This document shows positions 14,529 to 21,841 of a stretch of DNA of 33,002 nt, piece after piece. Under the pieces are notes generated by a model that was not told the DNA's origin, did no database searches, and saw only the letters and a program-made list of their open reading frames with translations. The position numbers and the translations under genes are program-made. The DNA comes from an uncultured Collinsella sp. (lineage in GTDB: Bacteria > Actinomycetota > Coriobacteriia > Coriobacteriales > Coriobacteriaceae): the NCBI GenBank assembly GCA_900542175.1, contig UQNC01000020.1:1-33002 (forward strand). The letters are read 5' to 3'. Positions within the stretch are counted from its first letter, which is position 1, and the number at the start of each line of letters is the position of its first letter.

Positions 14529-16525
14529 TGGCCGAAAAACTCGGCGTCTGCTGCTCGCCAGGGACGGAAGGTGACGGGATCGATCTTTACGTGCGCTGCG
14601 GCGGGCACGTCATACCATTTGACCGTGTAGCCGGCGCCATGAGAGCAAAAGACCGAGTCGGGCGTGTTGGGCAGATCGGCCTCGGGCTCGTAGGCGGCAG
14701 CCTCGATTACGCGCTCGCCATCATGGCAAGCCGCATAACCGGCGAACTCCAGGTACAGATGACCGCGCCCGCTCGTGTAGGCAGCCACCTCCAGCGCGTA
14801 ATCCTGCACCTCGGATGCCGGCACGCGACCCACAAGCTTCGCTCGGTCTCCCGCCATCGTCGGCGGCTCGTACTCGGCACCCATGCGTGTGGCATCTGAC
14901 AACGCCCGGCCCACGCACTCCCCCGGCACCTCGAGCTCAAAGTGGTACCACGGCTCCAGCAACACGTCTGCGCCGACCTCGCGCGCCTGCATCAAACCCT
15001 GGCGAATCGCGCGATACGTGGCCTGGCGAAAATCGCCGCCCTCGGTGTGTTTGGCATGCGCGCGGCCGCCCGTGAGCGTAATGCGCACATCGGTGATGGG
15101 CGAGCCCGTCAGCACGCCCAGGTGGTCGCGCTCCATAGCGTTGGTGAGTGCCAAACGCTGCCAGTTAAGATCGAGCTCGTCGGTCGAGGTCACGGTGCCA
15201 AACTGCACACCCGAACCCGCCGGCAACGGCTCCAGGCGCAGATGCACCTCGGCATAGTGGCGCAGCGGCTCAAAGTGGCCCACGCCCTCGACCGGCCGCG
15301 AAATAGTCTCCTTATAGAGAATGCCGCCGGGCTCAAACGCAACCGAAAGGCCAAAGCGATCGGCCAACACCCGCTGCACGACCTCGAGTTGCACGGCGCC
15401 CATCAACTGCAAATGGATCTGCTCAAGATGCGTATTCCAGCTTACGCCGAGCATGGGATCTTCGTCCGCCAACTCACTCAGCGCTTTAAACACCGCATGA
15501 ACGTCGTGTTCGCCCGGCAGCACCGTATAGGTGAGGACCGGAGCGATGACGGGCGCATCGCCCGCGGGCTCCGTGCCCAGGGCGTCCCCTGGGCGAACGT
15601 GCGCAAGACCCGTCACGGCGCAAATACCGCCAGCAGCAACTTCTTGGGCAAGCTCATACTTCTCGCCGTTATAGATGCGTACCTGATCGACCTTCTGTTC
15701 CCACGCCTCGGCACTGGAATGCCCGCTGATCATCTGTTTTGCGCGCAGCGTGCCGCCGGTCACTTTAACCCAAGCCAAGCGCTCGCCACGATCCCCGCGG
15801 CTGACACGATAGACGCGCGCGGCAAACTCCGGGAGCCACGCCTGCTCACGCATCAGCGCGCATATACCATCCAGTAGCTCGTCAACGCCTTGGTCCTTGA
15901 GCGCCGAGCCGGCAAAGCAGGGAAAGAGCTTGCGCTCGGCAACCATGCGCGACAGCGTTGCGACAGAAAGCTCACCCGCTTCAAGAAACTCCTCGAGCGC
16001 CGCTTCGTCCAACGCAGCAGCGTCCTCCTGAACGGCGCCGCCCGCCAGCAGCTCGTTGGCATCCAGGCAGCCCTCGGAAAGACGCTGCCCGAGTTGTGCC
16101 AGCAAAACATCGCGGCCGGGATGCTCCAAATCGATCTTGTTGATGAAGATGAACGTCGGGATGTCATAGCGTGCAAGCAGGCGCCACAGGGTTTCGGTGT
16201 GCCCCTGCACGCCATCGTTGGCGCCCACCACCAGAATCGCGTAGTCCAGGGCACGCAGCGTGCGCTCCGCCTCGGCAGAAAAATCGACATGGCCGGGAGC
16301 ATCCACGAGCATGACGTGGGTATCGCCGTGGTCGAGCACGGCCTGCGACGAGAAAATCGTGATGCCGCGCTCGCGCTCGATCGTGTTAGTGTCCAGATGC
16401 GAATCGCCATCGTCCACGCGGCCACGCTTGCGAATGCGGCCCGCGTTGAACAGCATGGCCTCGGCCAACGTGGTCTTGCCGGCATCGACATGCGCCAAGA
16501 TTCCAACGACCGCTTGCTTCGACAT
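14522..16525 (-). CDS. Tet(M)/Tet(O)-like ribosomal protection GTPase
   Basis: A 667-residue translational GTPase of the tetracycline ribosomal-protection type, related to EF-G. G1 AHVDAGKTT (11-19), switch I TIERERGITI (48-57), G3 DAPGHVD (75-81) and NKID are intact. Later domains follow the Tet(M) order, with LEPWYHFELEVPGECVGRAL and VPASEVQDYALEVAAYTSG at the domain IV-V end. The C-terminus carries an extra tail, NTPDSVFCSHGAGYTVKW, typical of chromosomal relatives in gut Firmicutes and Actinobacteria rather than of acquired tet genes. It may or may not give tetracycline resistance. ATG 16525 is preceded by AGAGGAGAG. The base composition matches its neighbours, with no mobile element nearby. 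The stop lies in a palindromic repeat. Confidence 0.88.
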   Translation of the reverse strand: MSKQAVVGILAHVDAGKTTLAEAMLFNAGRIRKRGRVDDGDSHLDTNTIERERGITIFSSQAVLDHGDTHVMLVDAPGHVDFSAEAERTLRALDYAILVVGANDGVQGHTETLWRLLARYDIPTFIFINKIDLEHPGRDVLLAQLGQRLSEGCLDANELLAGGAVQEDAAALDEAALEEFLEAGELSVATLSRMVAERKLFPCFAGSALKDQGVDELLDGICALMREQAWLPEFAARVYRVSRGDRGERLAWVKVTGGTLRAKQMISGHSSAEAWEQKVDQVRIYNGEKYELAQEVAAGGICAVTGLAHVRPGDALGTEPAGDAPVIAPVLTYTVLPGEHDVHAVFKALSELADEDPMLGVSWNTHLEQIHLQLMGAVQLEVVQRVLADRFGLSVAFEPGGILYKETISRPVEGVGHFEPLRHYAEVHLRLEPLPAGSGVQFGTVTSTDELDLNWQRLALTNAMERDHLGVLTGSPITDVRITLTGGRAHAKHTEGGDFRQATYRAIRQGLMQAREVGADVLLEPWYHFELEVPGECVGRALSDATRMGAEYEPPTMAGDRAKLVGRVPASEVQDYALEVAAYTSGRGHLYLEFAGYAACHDGERVIEAAAYEPEADLPNTPDSVFCSHGAGYTVKWYDVPAAAHVKIDPVTFRPWRAADAEFFGHM

Positions 16526-16585
16526 GGCTCTCCTCTTATTGCAAGCCCATCGCACGCGGCAACGGGCGTTCACGCTCCACACTGG

Positions 16586-16614
16586 ATGATACAATTTACG
16601 GGCCGGTGGGCGAA
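16586..16614 (-). promoter_or_regulatory. Candidate promoter of the ribosomal protection gene
   Basis: Minus-strand TTCGCC (16614-16609), a 17-bp spacer and TATCAT (16591-16586). The -10 box matches 5 of 6 bases; the -35 box is poor. The leader would be about 55 nt and no drug-type leader peptide was recognised in it. Confidence 0.45.
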
Positions 16615-16640
16615 GCGGGCCCTATCCCCCGACCGAGCTC

Positions 16641-16669
16641 ATCGCCCCGCGTTGCCGCGCGGCGATTTT
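16641..16669 (+). other. Terminator-like hairpin in a gene-free stretch
   Basis: ATCGCCCCGCG (16641-16651) pairs with CGCGCGGCGAT (16656-16666) with one mismatch, followed by TTTT. It points along the plus strand, where no gene lies upstream. The 306-bp gap 16526-16831 otherwise holds the protection-gene leader and promoter on the left, a GNAT-side terminator on the right, and about 130 bp of GC-rich sequence in which I recognise no gene or known RNA. A small plus-strand RNA is possible. Confidence 0.35.
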
Positions 16670-16770
16670 CGTAGGTTCGCGCCTTGCGAAAGCCGGCACC
16701 TCCCCTTTTTGTCTGCCCGGGTTCATCTGGGGCGGTAACAATGCGAGTCCCACAACGACGCGTTTTACCA

Positions 16771-16796
16771 AAAATTGCCCCACTCGGGGCCATTTT
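16771..16796 (-). terminator. Terminator after the GNAT gene
   Basis: The stem GCCCC/GGGGC (16777-16781 with 16786-16790) continues past one mismatch into A-rich and T-rich flanks (AAAA at 16771-16774, TTTTTT at 16793-16798). On the minus strand it ends in CAATTTTT. It lies 36 bp after the GNAT stop. Confidence 0.75.
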
Positions 16797-16831
16797 TTAT
16801 TTGAGCTGGGTGATGATACGTGCCTTGGCTC

Positions 16832-17320
16832 CTACGCCTCGCGCAGCCAATCAAACGCGACACGCGCCGTGCCGTCGGACACATAGACGATACCGACACG
16901 CTCGAACCCCGCCTTGGCGATGGCGCCCTGCATGGGCAAGTTGTCCTCGTGCGTGTCAATACGCAGATGGTCGGCGCATTCCTTGGCAAAGGCAAACATC
17001 GCCGCCGCGATACCGTGCGCGGTGCCGTCGGATGCCACGCGATGCAGCACGGCATACGGAGTGTCGCTGCGCCATTGACCGTCCTCAATCACGTCATAGC
17101 ACTCGTCCGGACCCGGTAAAAAGGCAAACGTCGCCACCACGCGGCCGTCGACTTCGCACACGTAACTGCCACCAGCGGCAATATCGGCAGCCAGCTGCTC
17201 GGCCGAAGGCGTGCCCTCGGGCCACTGCGTGGCGTTGCCATGCGCGCGCATAAAGGCGCGGGCCGCGTCATAGATAGCCATGACGGCGGGAATGTCGGTA
17301 TCGAGGGTTTTTCTGATCAT
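16832..17320 (-). CDS. GNAT-family N-acetyltransferase
   Basis: A 162-residue acetyl-CoA-dependent acetyltransferase. It opens with IRKTLDTDIPAVMAIYDAAR. The central strand-helix RVASDGTAHGIAAAMFAFA is the acetyl-CoA pyrophosphate-binding motif A, slightly degenerate (GTAHG instead of GxGxG/A). The following RIDTHEDNLPMQGAIAKAGF is the usual second signature, with C-terminal FERVGIVYV. Substrate unknown; similar proteins acetylate small amines, peptides or antibiotics. ATG 17320 or the adjacent GTG 17323 could start it, with GAGGT upstream. It diverges from the small CxxC gene across a palindromic site (17342-17373). Confidence 0.85.
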   Translation of the reverse strand: MIRKTLDTDIPAVMAIYDAARAFMRAHGNATQWPEGTPSAEQLAADIAAGGSYVCEVDGRVVATFAFLPGPDECYDVIEDGQWRSDTPYAVLHRVASDGTAHGIAAAMFAFAKECADHLRIDTHEDNLPMQGAIAKAGFERVGIVYVSDGTARVAFDWLREA

Positions 17321-17341
17321 CACGCGGCGACCTCACGTTTA

Positions 17342-17373
17342 TTGGTATCACTTTGATTGAGCAATGATACCAA
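17342..17373. promoter_or_regulatory. Palindromic operator/promoter site TTGGTATCA-N14-TGATACCAA
   Basis: Perfect 9-bp arms at 17342-17350 and 17365-17373 are 14 bp apart, centred between two divergent genes. Because it is symmetric, TTGGTA-N17-TGATAC can be read in both directions, but TGATAC is a poor -10 box. A dimeric repressor site controlling both genes is the simplest reading. The half-site resembles the TTGGTATAA repeats at 14463-14492. Confidence 0.5.
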
Positions 17374-17397
17374 CGTTTGGAGAGGAGCGCGAAGCAG

Positions 17398-17694
17398 ATG
17401 GGGAGCAAAAAGCGAGCCGCCTGGTCAAAAGCCAAAAGCGAGTTTTTGGGCGCTGCCACCGGCGGCGATATGAGCGACCTGTTTGCACGCGAGGACGAGC
17501 GCCGCGACGCCCTGGACGCCGAGCGCGACGAGGCTTGGCGCTATAAGTCGTGCGAGCGCAAAAACCGTTACGACACACGCGCCGAAGCCGAGGCCGTTAT
17601 GGCCGACTGCGAAAACCGCGGACGGCGTGGTTTGGCCTGCTACAAATGCGAATACTGCGGCGGCTGGCACCTGACGTCGCACCCTTGGAAATAG
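17398..17694 (+). CDS. Small CxxC protein of unknown function
   Basis: A 98-residue charged protein. The N-terminal half is rich in K/R/E/D and probably helical (MSDLFAREDERRDALDAERD). The C-terminal half has Cys52, Cys71, Cys81, the pair CEYC (84-87) and His91 in the ending YKCEYCGGWHLTSH, which looks like a zinc-binding knuckle. Short proteins with a C..KxxY...A...CxxCxxWHLT pattern occur in Actinobacteria and their phages; none that I know has a firm function. ATG 17398 is ten bases after AGAGGAG (17381-17387); a TTG at 17377 is less likely. Transcribed divergently from the GNAT gene. Confidence 0.75.
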   Translation: MGSKKRAAWSKAKSEFLGAATGGDMSDLFAREDERRDALDAERDEAWRYKSCERKNRYDTRAEAEAVMADCENRGRRGLACYKCEYCGGWHLTSHPWK

Positions 17695-17706
17695 ACCCCC
17701 GCATCG

Positions 17707-17738
17707 GCACGGCGCTGGCGAAGCGCCAGCCATCGTGC
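17707..17738. terminator. Hairpin between convergent genes
   Basis: GCTGGCG (17714-17720) pairs with CGCCAGC (17724-17730), and an outer GCACG/CGTGC pair extends it. It lies in the 49-bp gap between the small CxxC gene and rsmJ. There is no clear T-run, so the terminator role is tentative. Confidence 0.4.
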
Positions 17739-17743
17739 ACAAG

Positions 17744-18448
17744 CTACGGGCGCGGCGGCACCAAAACATCGTAACGAACGGCCTTGCCCGCAAGCTGATA
17801 GCTCGGCTTGACGCCGGCAAGCAGCGGCCCCTTCACCGGTCGCTTGATAACGACCTTGCGCGGGTGCACCGCAAGCGCAGCTTCGACCAGCGTCTCCTCG
17901 TCGGCGCACGGCTGCTCCAGATGGTGCAAGAGCTGAAACTTCTTTTTCACCGCCGCGCTCTTGGTGCGCTCGGGAAACATGGGGTCCAGATACACCACGT
18001 CGGGAGCGGTGAGCTCGCCCTGCCCGATCAGCTCGGCCGTATGGCGAAGGCCGGCAATGCTGTCCTCGCCCGCATGTAAGCGCATGCGCGCCACAGCAGC
18101 CGCAAGCGCCGGATCATCTGCCGCGCGATCCAAGGCGTCCTTGAGAAGCGCCGCGATTACGCAATCCTGTTCATACAGATCGACGGTAAAGCCCGCGGCC
18201 GCCAGCAGCAGCGAATCCTCACCAAAGCCCGCCGTGGCATCAATCGCCCATGGGCGCTCGATGCCTTTTGTGCGCGCAACCTTTACCAGCAGCTCTTGCT
18301 GCAGGCGGCCCTGCTTGAGTCGTGGCAGCATGCGGCCAAAATCGGCGCGCAGTTCCATCGTGCCGTCGGTGAGCGTGAGGCCCTCGGACTTCCCGGTCAG
18401 CTCAAGCCCCGCGGCCCGAGCAACAGAAAAGGGATCGACGACGCCCAT
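17744..18448 (-). CDS. rsmJ: 16S rRNA (guanine-1516-N2)-methyltransferase RsmJ-like
   Basis: A 234-residue SAM-dependent methyltransferase. The SAM loop AIDATAGFGEDSLLLAAAGF (68-87), YEQDCVIAALLKDAL, the catalytic-type VVYLDPMFPERTKSAAVKKK and the C-terminal KVVIKRPVKGPLLAG match RsmJ (YhiQ), which methylates G1516 of 16S rRNA. Length is near E. coli RsmJ (about 250). RsmJ was first known from Gammaproteobacteria, so the precise target nucleotide here is inferred. ATG 18448 follows AAGGAG by five bases; the upstream GTG 18454 is too close to that site. Confidence 0.85.
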   Translation of the reverse strand: MGVVDPFSVARAAGLELTGKSEGLTLTDGTMELRADFGRMLPRLKQGRLQQELLVKVARTKGIERPWAIDATAGFGEDSLLLAAAGFTVDLYEQDCVIAALLKDALDRAADDPALAAAVARMRLHAGEDSIAGLRHTAELIGQGELTAPDVVYLDPMFPERTKSAAVKKKFQLLHHLEQPCADEETLVEAALAVHPRKVVIKRPVKGPLLAGVKPSYQLAGKAVRYDVLVPPRP

Positions 18449-18511
18449 GGACACTCCTTAGCAAACAAAACGAATACATGGGCGCCATTCATGTCGGCAC
18501 CCAACCGTCCG

Positions 18512-18655
18512 TTATTGTCCCACATGCGACATGGTCCACAGCATCCCAATGCAAAGCACCGCCATCAATCCCGTGCACACGGCAGCGATCACAGAATCAC
18601 CCATGCGCCTTCCCAACGACCGCGGTTCACGCACTTGCTCTGGTCCGTACATCAT
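18512..18655 (-). CDS. 47-residue single-pass membrane protein
   Basis: A short gene starting ATGATG at 18655-18650, directly after a strong ribosome site AAGGAGGA, and ending TAA at 18514-18512. The peptide has a charged N-terminus (MMYGPEQVREPRSLGRRMGD) and one hydrophobic segment (SVIAAVCTGLMAVLCIGMLW, residues 21-40), ending TMSHVGQ. With RR before the helix, the positive-inside rule puts the N-terminus in the cytosol. No family recognised. The strong ribosome site is the main evidence. It lies 63 bp upstream of rsmJ on the same strand. Confidence 0.65.
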   Translation of the reverse strand: MMYGPEQVREPRSLGRRMGDSVIAAVCTGLMAVLCIGMLWTMSHVGQ

Positions 18656-18803
18656 GGCTCCTCCTTAGACTCACTTCTTATCACGGCCTCATCATCGCAG
18701 CGCCGCACATGAGCTGCCATCGATTTGACTTACAGCTGGCTTTCCTTTTTGAAAGATTGCCCTGCACAGGCGAGAAGCGCTTTCTAACACACACGCCGTC
18801 ACG

Positions 18804-18832
18804 TTGAACTACAATGTGCTTCACGATATGTG
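18804..18832 (+). promoter_or_regulatory. Candidate promoter of the four-helix membrane protein
   Basis: TTGAAC (18804-18809), a 17-bp spacer and TATGTG (18827-18832), about 50 bp before ATG 18884. The -35 box is fair and the -10 box weak. Confidence 0.4.
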
Positions 18833-18883
18833 CAGCATATGGGACGCGCCAGACTGGCAGCGCCCGAATCGAAAGGACTACCT

Positions 18884-19285
18884 ATGAGCGCCGCGCGCAA
18901 GACACTCAAAATCCTTGCCCTCATCTATTTTGTTTTGGGCATCGCCAGCCTCGTCATCGGTATCACCGGCATCGCAACCGGCAAATTTGAATCCGTCTAC
19001 GGATCGAACGCCATGCTCGCCGCGGTCGTGCTTGTCGCCAAGGGCGTTATCGACCTTGGCGCAGGTGTTGCGGGCATCAAGGGCGCCAACAAGCCTTCGC
19101 AGGTGGATGGCGCGTTTAAGCTCGGCATCGTTGCCGCAATCGCCACGATTGCGCAGGCTGTGCTCACCCTTCCCGCGCTCGGCGGCAGCGCCGTCAATAT
19201 TGGAGCCTTTGTCATCGTGGTCTACGACCTGTTCTTTGTTCAGCAGGCACACGCCGTCAAGGCCGAGAACAAGGACCGCCTGTAA
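18884..19285 (+). CDS. Four-helix membrane protein of unknown function
   Basis: A 133-residue integral membrane protein. Hydrophobic segments lie at about 9-32 (ILALIYFVLGIASLVIGITG), 43-66, 77-99 and 103-122, with a charged C-terminal tail, HAVKAENKDRL. Glycine- and alanine-rich helices make small-residue packing likely. I do not recognise a named family; its shape resembles small DUF membrane proteins common in Coriobacteriia. ATG 18884 is preceded by AAAGGA; an open frame extends to 18830 without a ribosome site. A strong terminator follows at 19323-19358, so it is probably a single-gene transcript. Confidence 0.8.
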   Translation: MSAARKTLKILALIYFVLGIASLVIGITGIATGKFESVYGSNAMLAAVVLVAKGVIDLGAGVAGIKGANKPSQVDGAFKLGIVAAIATIAQAVLTLPALGGSAVNIGAFVIVVYDLFFVQQAHAVKAENKDRL

Positions 19286-19322
19286 GCGCTCACTTCTCAT
19301 AGCCTCTGCAGCCAAGTAACTA

Positions 19323-19358
19323 AAAGGGCCGATCGCGCATATCCGCGGTCGGCCCTTT
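19323..19358 (+). terminator. Intrinsic terminator
   Basis: AAAGGGCCGATCGC (19323-19336) pairs with GCGGTCGGCCCTTT (19345-19358) with one G-T pair and an 8-nt loop, ending in TTT. It lies 38 bp after the membrane-protein stop and can work in both directions. Confidence 0.88.
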
Positions 19359-19375
19359 ACGTTTGCCCAGATAAC

Positions 19376-19410
19376 ACCTGCCAAAATAAACCTGTCCCTT
19401 TTTGGCAGGT
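19376..19410. repeat. Dispersed palindromic element, ACCTGCCAAAA type
   Basis: An 11-bp perfect stem, ACCTGCCAAAA (19376-19386) with TTTTGGCAGGT (19400-19410), has a 13-nt loop that itself holds CCTGTCCC. Bases 19382-19410 repeat 53-81 exactly. It begins two bases past the stop of the minus-strand rlmA gene and so probably ends that transcript. Confidence 0.88.
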
Positions 19411-19412
19411 TG

Positions 19413-20228
19413 TTAGCTGTGACGGTACTCGGCGATGATGAAGTCGATGTCGGTTTGAAGGGTGTCCAGGTTTGCCAGGCGCTCTTTATCGGCAGGGCGC
19501 GTGCGGTAGTAGTACGGCGTCATTTGGAACACCGCCTCGATGTCAGCCTGGGTCTGGAGCGTAATGTTCGCAAACACCCGCTGCGTTCCGACCAACTCGA
19601 GTTCGGTGGTCTTCGGCAGCTTCTCGTCATTGAGATATGGCGTGTCGTAGAGCACCTCTTTGAGGCCAAACAGATGCCGAGCACCCGGCACCACGGTATA
19701 GAGCGAGCCCTCTGGCGCCAGCACGCGGGCAAATTCGCGCTCGTTAAAGGGGGCAAAGAGCTCGGTCACCATATCGAAGGCGCCATCGGCCACGGGGATA
19801 GCCTTCATGTTGGCCACGAAGTAGGTCGCATCGCCGCGCTTGGCGGCCAGGCGAACCATCTCTTTGCCCAGGTCGAAACCGTAAGCATCTACGCCCGGCA
19901 CCGCACCCATGGCGCTGGTGTAGTAGCCCTCGCCACAGCAAATATCGAGCAACGTCATGGGGCAGTTCGTTGACGCGGCACGACCAGACACCCGCTCGCG
20001 CACCAGCTCGACCATCGCATCGCGCAACGGCGCATAGTAACCGCGGTTCAGAAAGTCGCGACGGCTGCGTGCCTGCGACTTGGGATCGCCCATGGAGTCA
20101 CCGCTCTTGGACGAGCGCAGCAGATAGAGATAGCCCTCGCGCGCACGGTCAAATCGGTGTCCGCCCGCGCATGCAGCACCGCGCTCGTCGTCCACCAACG
20201 GCTCATGGCAAACGGGACACAACAACAT
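19413..20228 (-). CDS. 23S rRNA (guanine-N1)-methyltransferase, RlmA family
   Basis: A 271-residue SAM methyltransferase with an N-terminal zinc finger (Cys4, Cys7, Cys20, His24). This is followed by FDRAREGYLYLL, a GDSMGDPKSQARSRRDFLN stretch and GYYAPLRD, all hallmarks of RlmA. The SAM loop is LLDICCGEGYYTSAM, with later MKAIPVADGAFDMV. RlmA(I) methylates G745 and RlmA(II)/TlrB methylates G748 of 23S rRNA in the macrolide exit-tunnel region; which of these applies here cannot be read from the sequence. TlrB-type activity gives tylosin resistance, so this gene could add to the drug-defence character of the window. ATG 20228 follows AAGGAG. Confidence 0.87.
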   Translation of the reverse strand: MLLCPVCHEPLVDDERGAACAGGHRFDRAREGYLYLLRSSKSGDSMGDPKSQARSRRDFLNRGYYAPLRDAMVELVRERVSGRAASTNCPMTLLDICCGEGYYTSAMGAVPGVDAYGFDLGKEMVRLAAKRGDATYFVANMKAIPVADGAFDMVTELFAPFNEREFARVLAPEGSLYTVVPGARHLFGLKEVLYDTPYLNDEKLPKTTELELVGTQRVFANITLQTQADIEAVFQMTPYYYRTRPADKERLANLDTLQTDIDFIIAEYRHS

Positions 20229-20286
20229 GGCAACTCCTTAGCGCGAACAACACAACGCCCACCATTGTCGCACGCCTTCCCCACCT

Positions 20287-20363
20287 AGTCATTGGGGACG
20301 TTCTTGAATGACTAAGGAGTGTCCCCAGCTGCCGGCAGAAAAGGAACGTCCCTAAGTGCCGAC
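20287..20363. repeat. Composite palindromic element
   Basis: One hairpin is AGTCATT/AATGACT (20287-20293 with 20307-20313) around GGGGACGTTCTTG. It is followed by AAGGAGTGTCCCC and then CTGCCGGCAGAAAAGGAACGTCCCT with AAGTGCCGAC. Blocks GGGGACGTT, GTCCCCA and GCCGGCAGAAA are shared with the element at 32916-32975. It looks like two copies merged and partly decayed, between rlmA and the MATE gene. Confidence 0.65.
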
Positions 20364-20431
20364 TGGTTGCATTAGGAGTATCATCGTCTGCGCAAATAAG
20401 CACGAAAGAGCATATTAGAGATTGAGAGCGT

Positions 20432-21814
20432 ATGGCAGACACCGCATCTAAGCACATTGACATGACCACCGGCTCGCTATGGCGCAATATTCCCCTGTTC
20501 GCCTTCCCCGTGGCCGCCACGAGCATCTTGGAGCAGCTGTCGAACCTCATCGCCACGGTCATCATCGGTAACTTCTCGGGCGACCAGGGAACCCTCGCCA
20601 TGGCGGCGGTCGGCTCCAATGTTCCGCTTACCAGTCTTATGCTCAACCTTTTTATTGGCATGTCGCTTGGCTCCAACGTGGTCATCGCCAACGCTATCGG
20701 CCGCAACGATCAGAACATGGTCAAACGCGCCGTCCATACCTCGATTTTAATGGCGCTCGTGGGCTTTGTCGTCATCGCACTGGGCGAGATCTTTGCCGAG
20801 CCCATGCTCGCTGCGCTCAACGTGCCTGCCGAGACCATGCCGCTCGCTTCGCTCTACCTGCGCGTCTTTTTGCTCAGCATGCCCTCGATCTTGCTCTACA
20901 ACTTTGAGGCCGCGATCTTCCGCTCCGTCGGCATCACCCGCATGCCGCTGCAGGCGCTCGCCGTGTCCACCGTCCTCAACATTGGCCTGGACCTCATCTT
21001 TGTCCCCGTGCTCCACTGGGGCGTCGCGGGCGTCGCCATCGCCACCGCCATCGCCTACACCGTCAGCGCCACCACACTCTTTGTCCACCTGCTCAAGACC
21101 GACTCCGTCGTCCGCGTCACCCCACGCGACTTAGGCTTAGACCCCGTCGCCCTCAAGCGCATCGTCAAGATCGGCCTGCCCGCCGGCATCCAAAGCGCTG
21201 TCTTTGCCGTCGCTAACATCATCATCCAGTCCGCCATCAACAGCTTGGGCACCGAGGTCATGGCGGCATCAAGCGCCGCCATGAGCTTGGAGTACGTGTG
21301 CTACAACCTGCTCAACAGCTTTAGCCAGGCTTGCACCACCTTTGTGGGACAAAACCACGGCGCTCGCCAGATCGACCGCTGCACCAAGACGCTCAAGGTC
21401 TGCCTGATCGAAGGCGGTATCGTCGCGCTCACCACCATCGTCATCATCGTAGGCTTGGGACGCGAAATCCTGGCGCTGTTCAACAGCGACCCCAACATCG
21501 TCTCAATCGGCTATATCCGCGTGTGCTCGATCTTCCCTGCCTACGCCTTTAGCATGTTCTACGAAAACATGTCCGGCTACCTGCGCGGCTTTGGCATCTC
21601 GCTCATGCCCGCCCTCATCACCATGATCTGCGTCTGCGGTATTCGCTTCTATTGGGTATTCTGCGTGTTCCCGCACTTCCGCACCTTTGCGAACATCATG
21701 ATGGTCTACCCCATCAGCCTGGGCACCACGGCGTTCTTTATGGTCGTGGCGGTACTACTCTGCCACCCGGCACGCACCTATCGCGCCGCCCAAGCCAAAG
21801 CGACAGCCCGCTAA
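20432..21814 (+). CDS. MATE-family efflux transporter
   Basis: A 460-residue cation-coupled exporter of the MATE/MOP superfamily, with about twelve hydrophobic helices in two halves. Seen: the N-terminal SLWRNIPLFAFPVAATSILE, then NLIATVIIGNF, GMSLGSNVVIANAIGRND (the family GxxxGxxxxxxxxxGxxD/N pattern) and, in the second half, SLEYVCYNLLNSFSQACTTF followed by GQNHGARQ. This is the DinF/NorM-like arrangement common in gut Actinobacteria. Substrates are likely drugs or metabolites; the sequence does not tell which. ATG 20432 has a weak ribosome site (GAGAG). No local regulator is adjacent. It converges on the LysR gene with only 27 bp between. Confidence 0.92.
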   Translation: MADTASKHIDMTTGSLWRNIPLFAFPVAATSILEQLSNLIATVIIGNFSGDQGTLAMAAVGSNVPLTSLMLNLFIGMSLGSNVVIANAIGRNDQNMVKRAVHTSILMALVGFVVIALGEIFAEPMLAALNVPAETMPLASLYLRVFLLSMPSILLYNFEAAIFRSVGITRMPLQALAVSTVLNIGLDLIFVPVLHWGVAGVAIATAIAYTVSATTLFVHLLKTDSVVRVTPRDLGLDPVALKRIVKIGLPAGIQSAVFAVANIIIQSAINSLGTEVMAASSAAMSLEYVCYNLLNSFSQACTTFVGQNHGARQIDRCTKTLKVCLIEGGIVALTTIVIIVGLGREILALFNSDPNIVSIGYIRVCSIFPAYAFSMFYENMSGYLRGFGISLMPALITMICVCGIRFYWVFCVFPHFRTFANIMMVYPISLGTTAFFMVVAVLLCHPARTYRAAQAKATAR

Positions 21815-21841
21815 ACACCGCACTCAACGCCATGCCAGTCA

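Noticed and set aside
14942..15877. Open frame opposite the ribosomal protection gene (311 codons)
   Set aside because: Shadow of a clearly conserved GTPase, with no ribosome site.
14522..16525. Recently acquired tetracycline-resistance gene
   Set aside because: No insertion sequence, integrase or conjugation gene nearby, GC-rich codon use like its neighbours, and a C-terminal tail typical of resident family members.
16600..16740. SRP RNA, tRNA or T-box in the GC-rich gap
   Set aside because: No GGUCAGG..GGAAGGAAGCA tetraloop core, no tRNA T-arm with matching acceptor stem, and GGGCGGTAACA is not a T-box TGGNACCGCG element.
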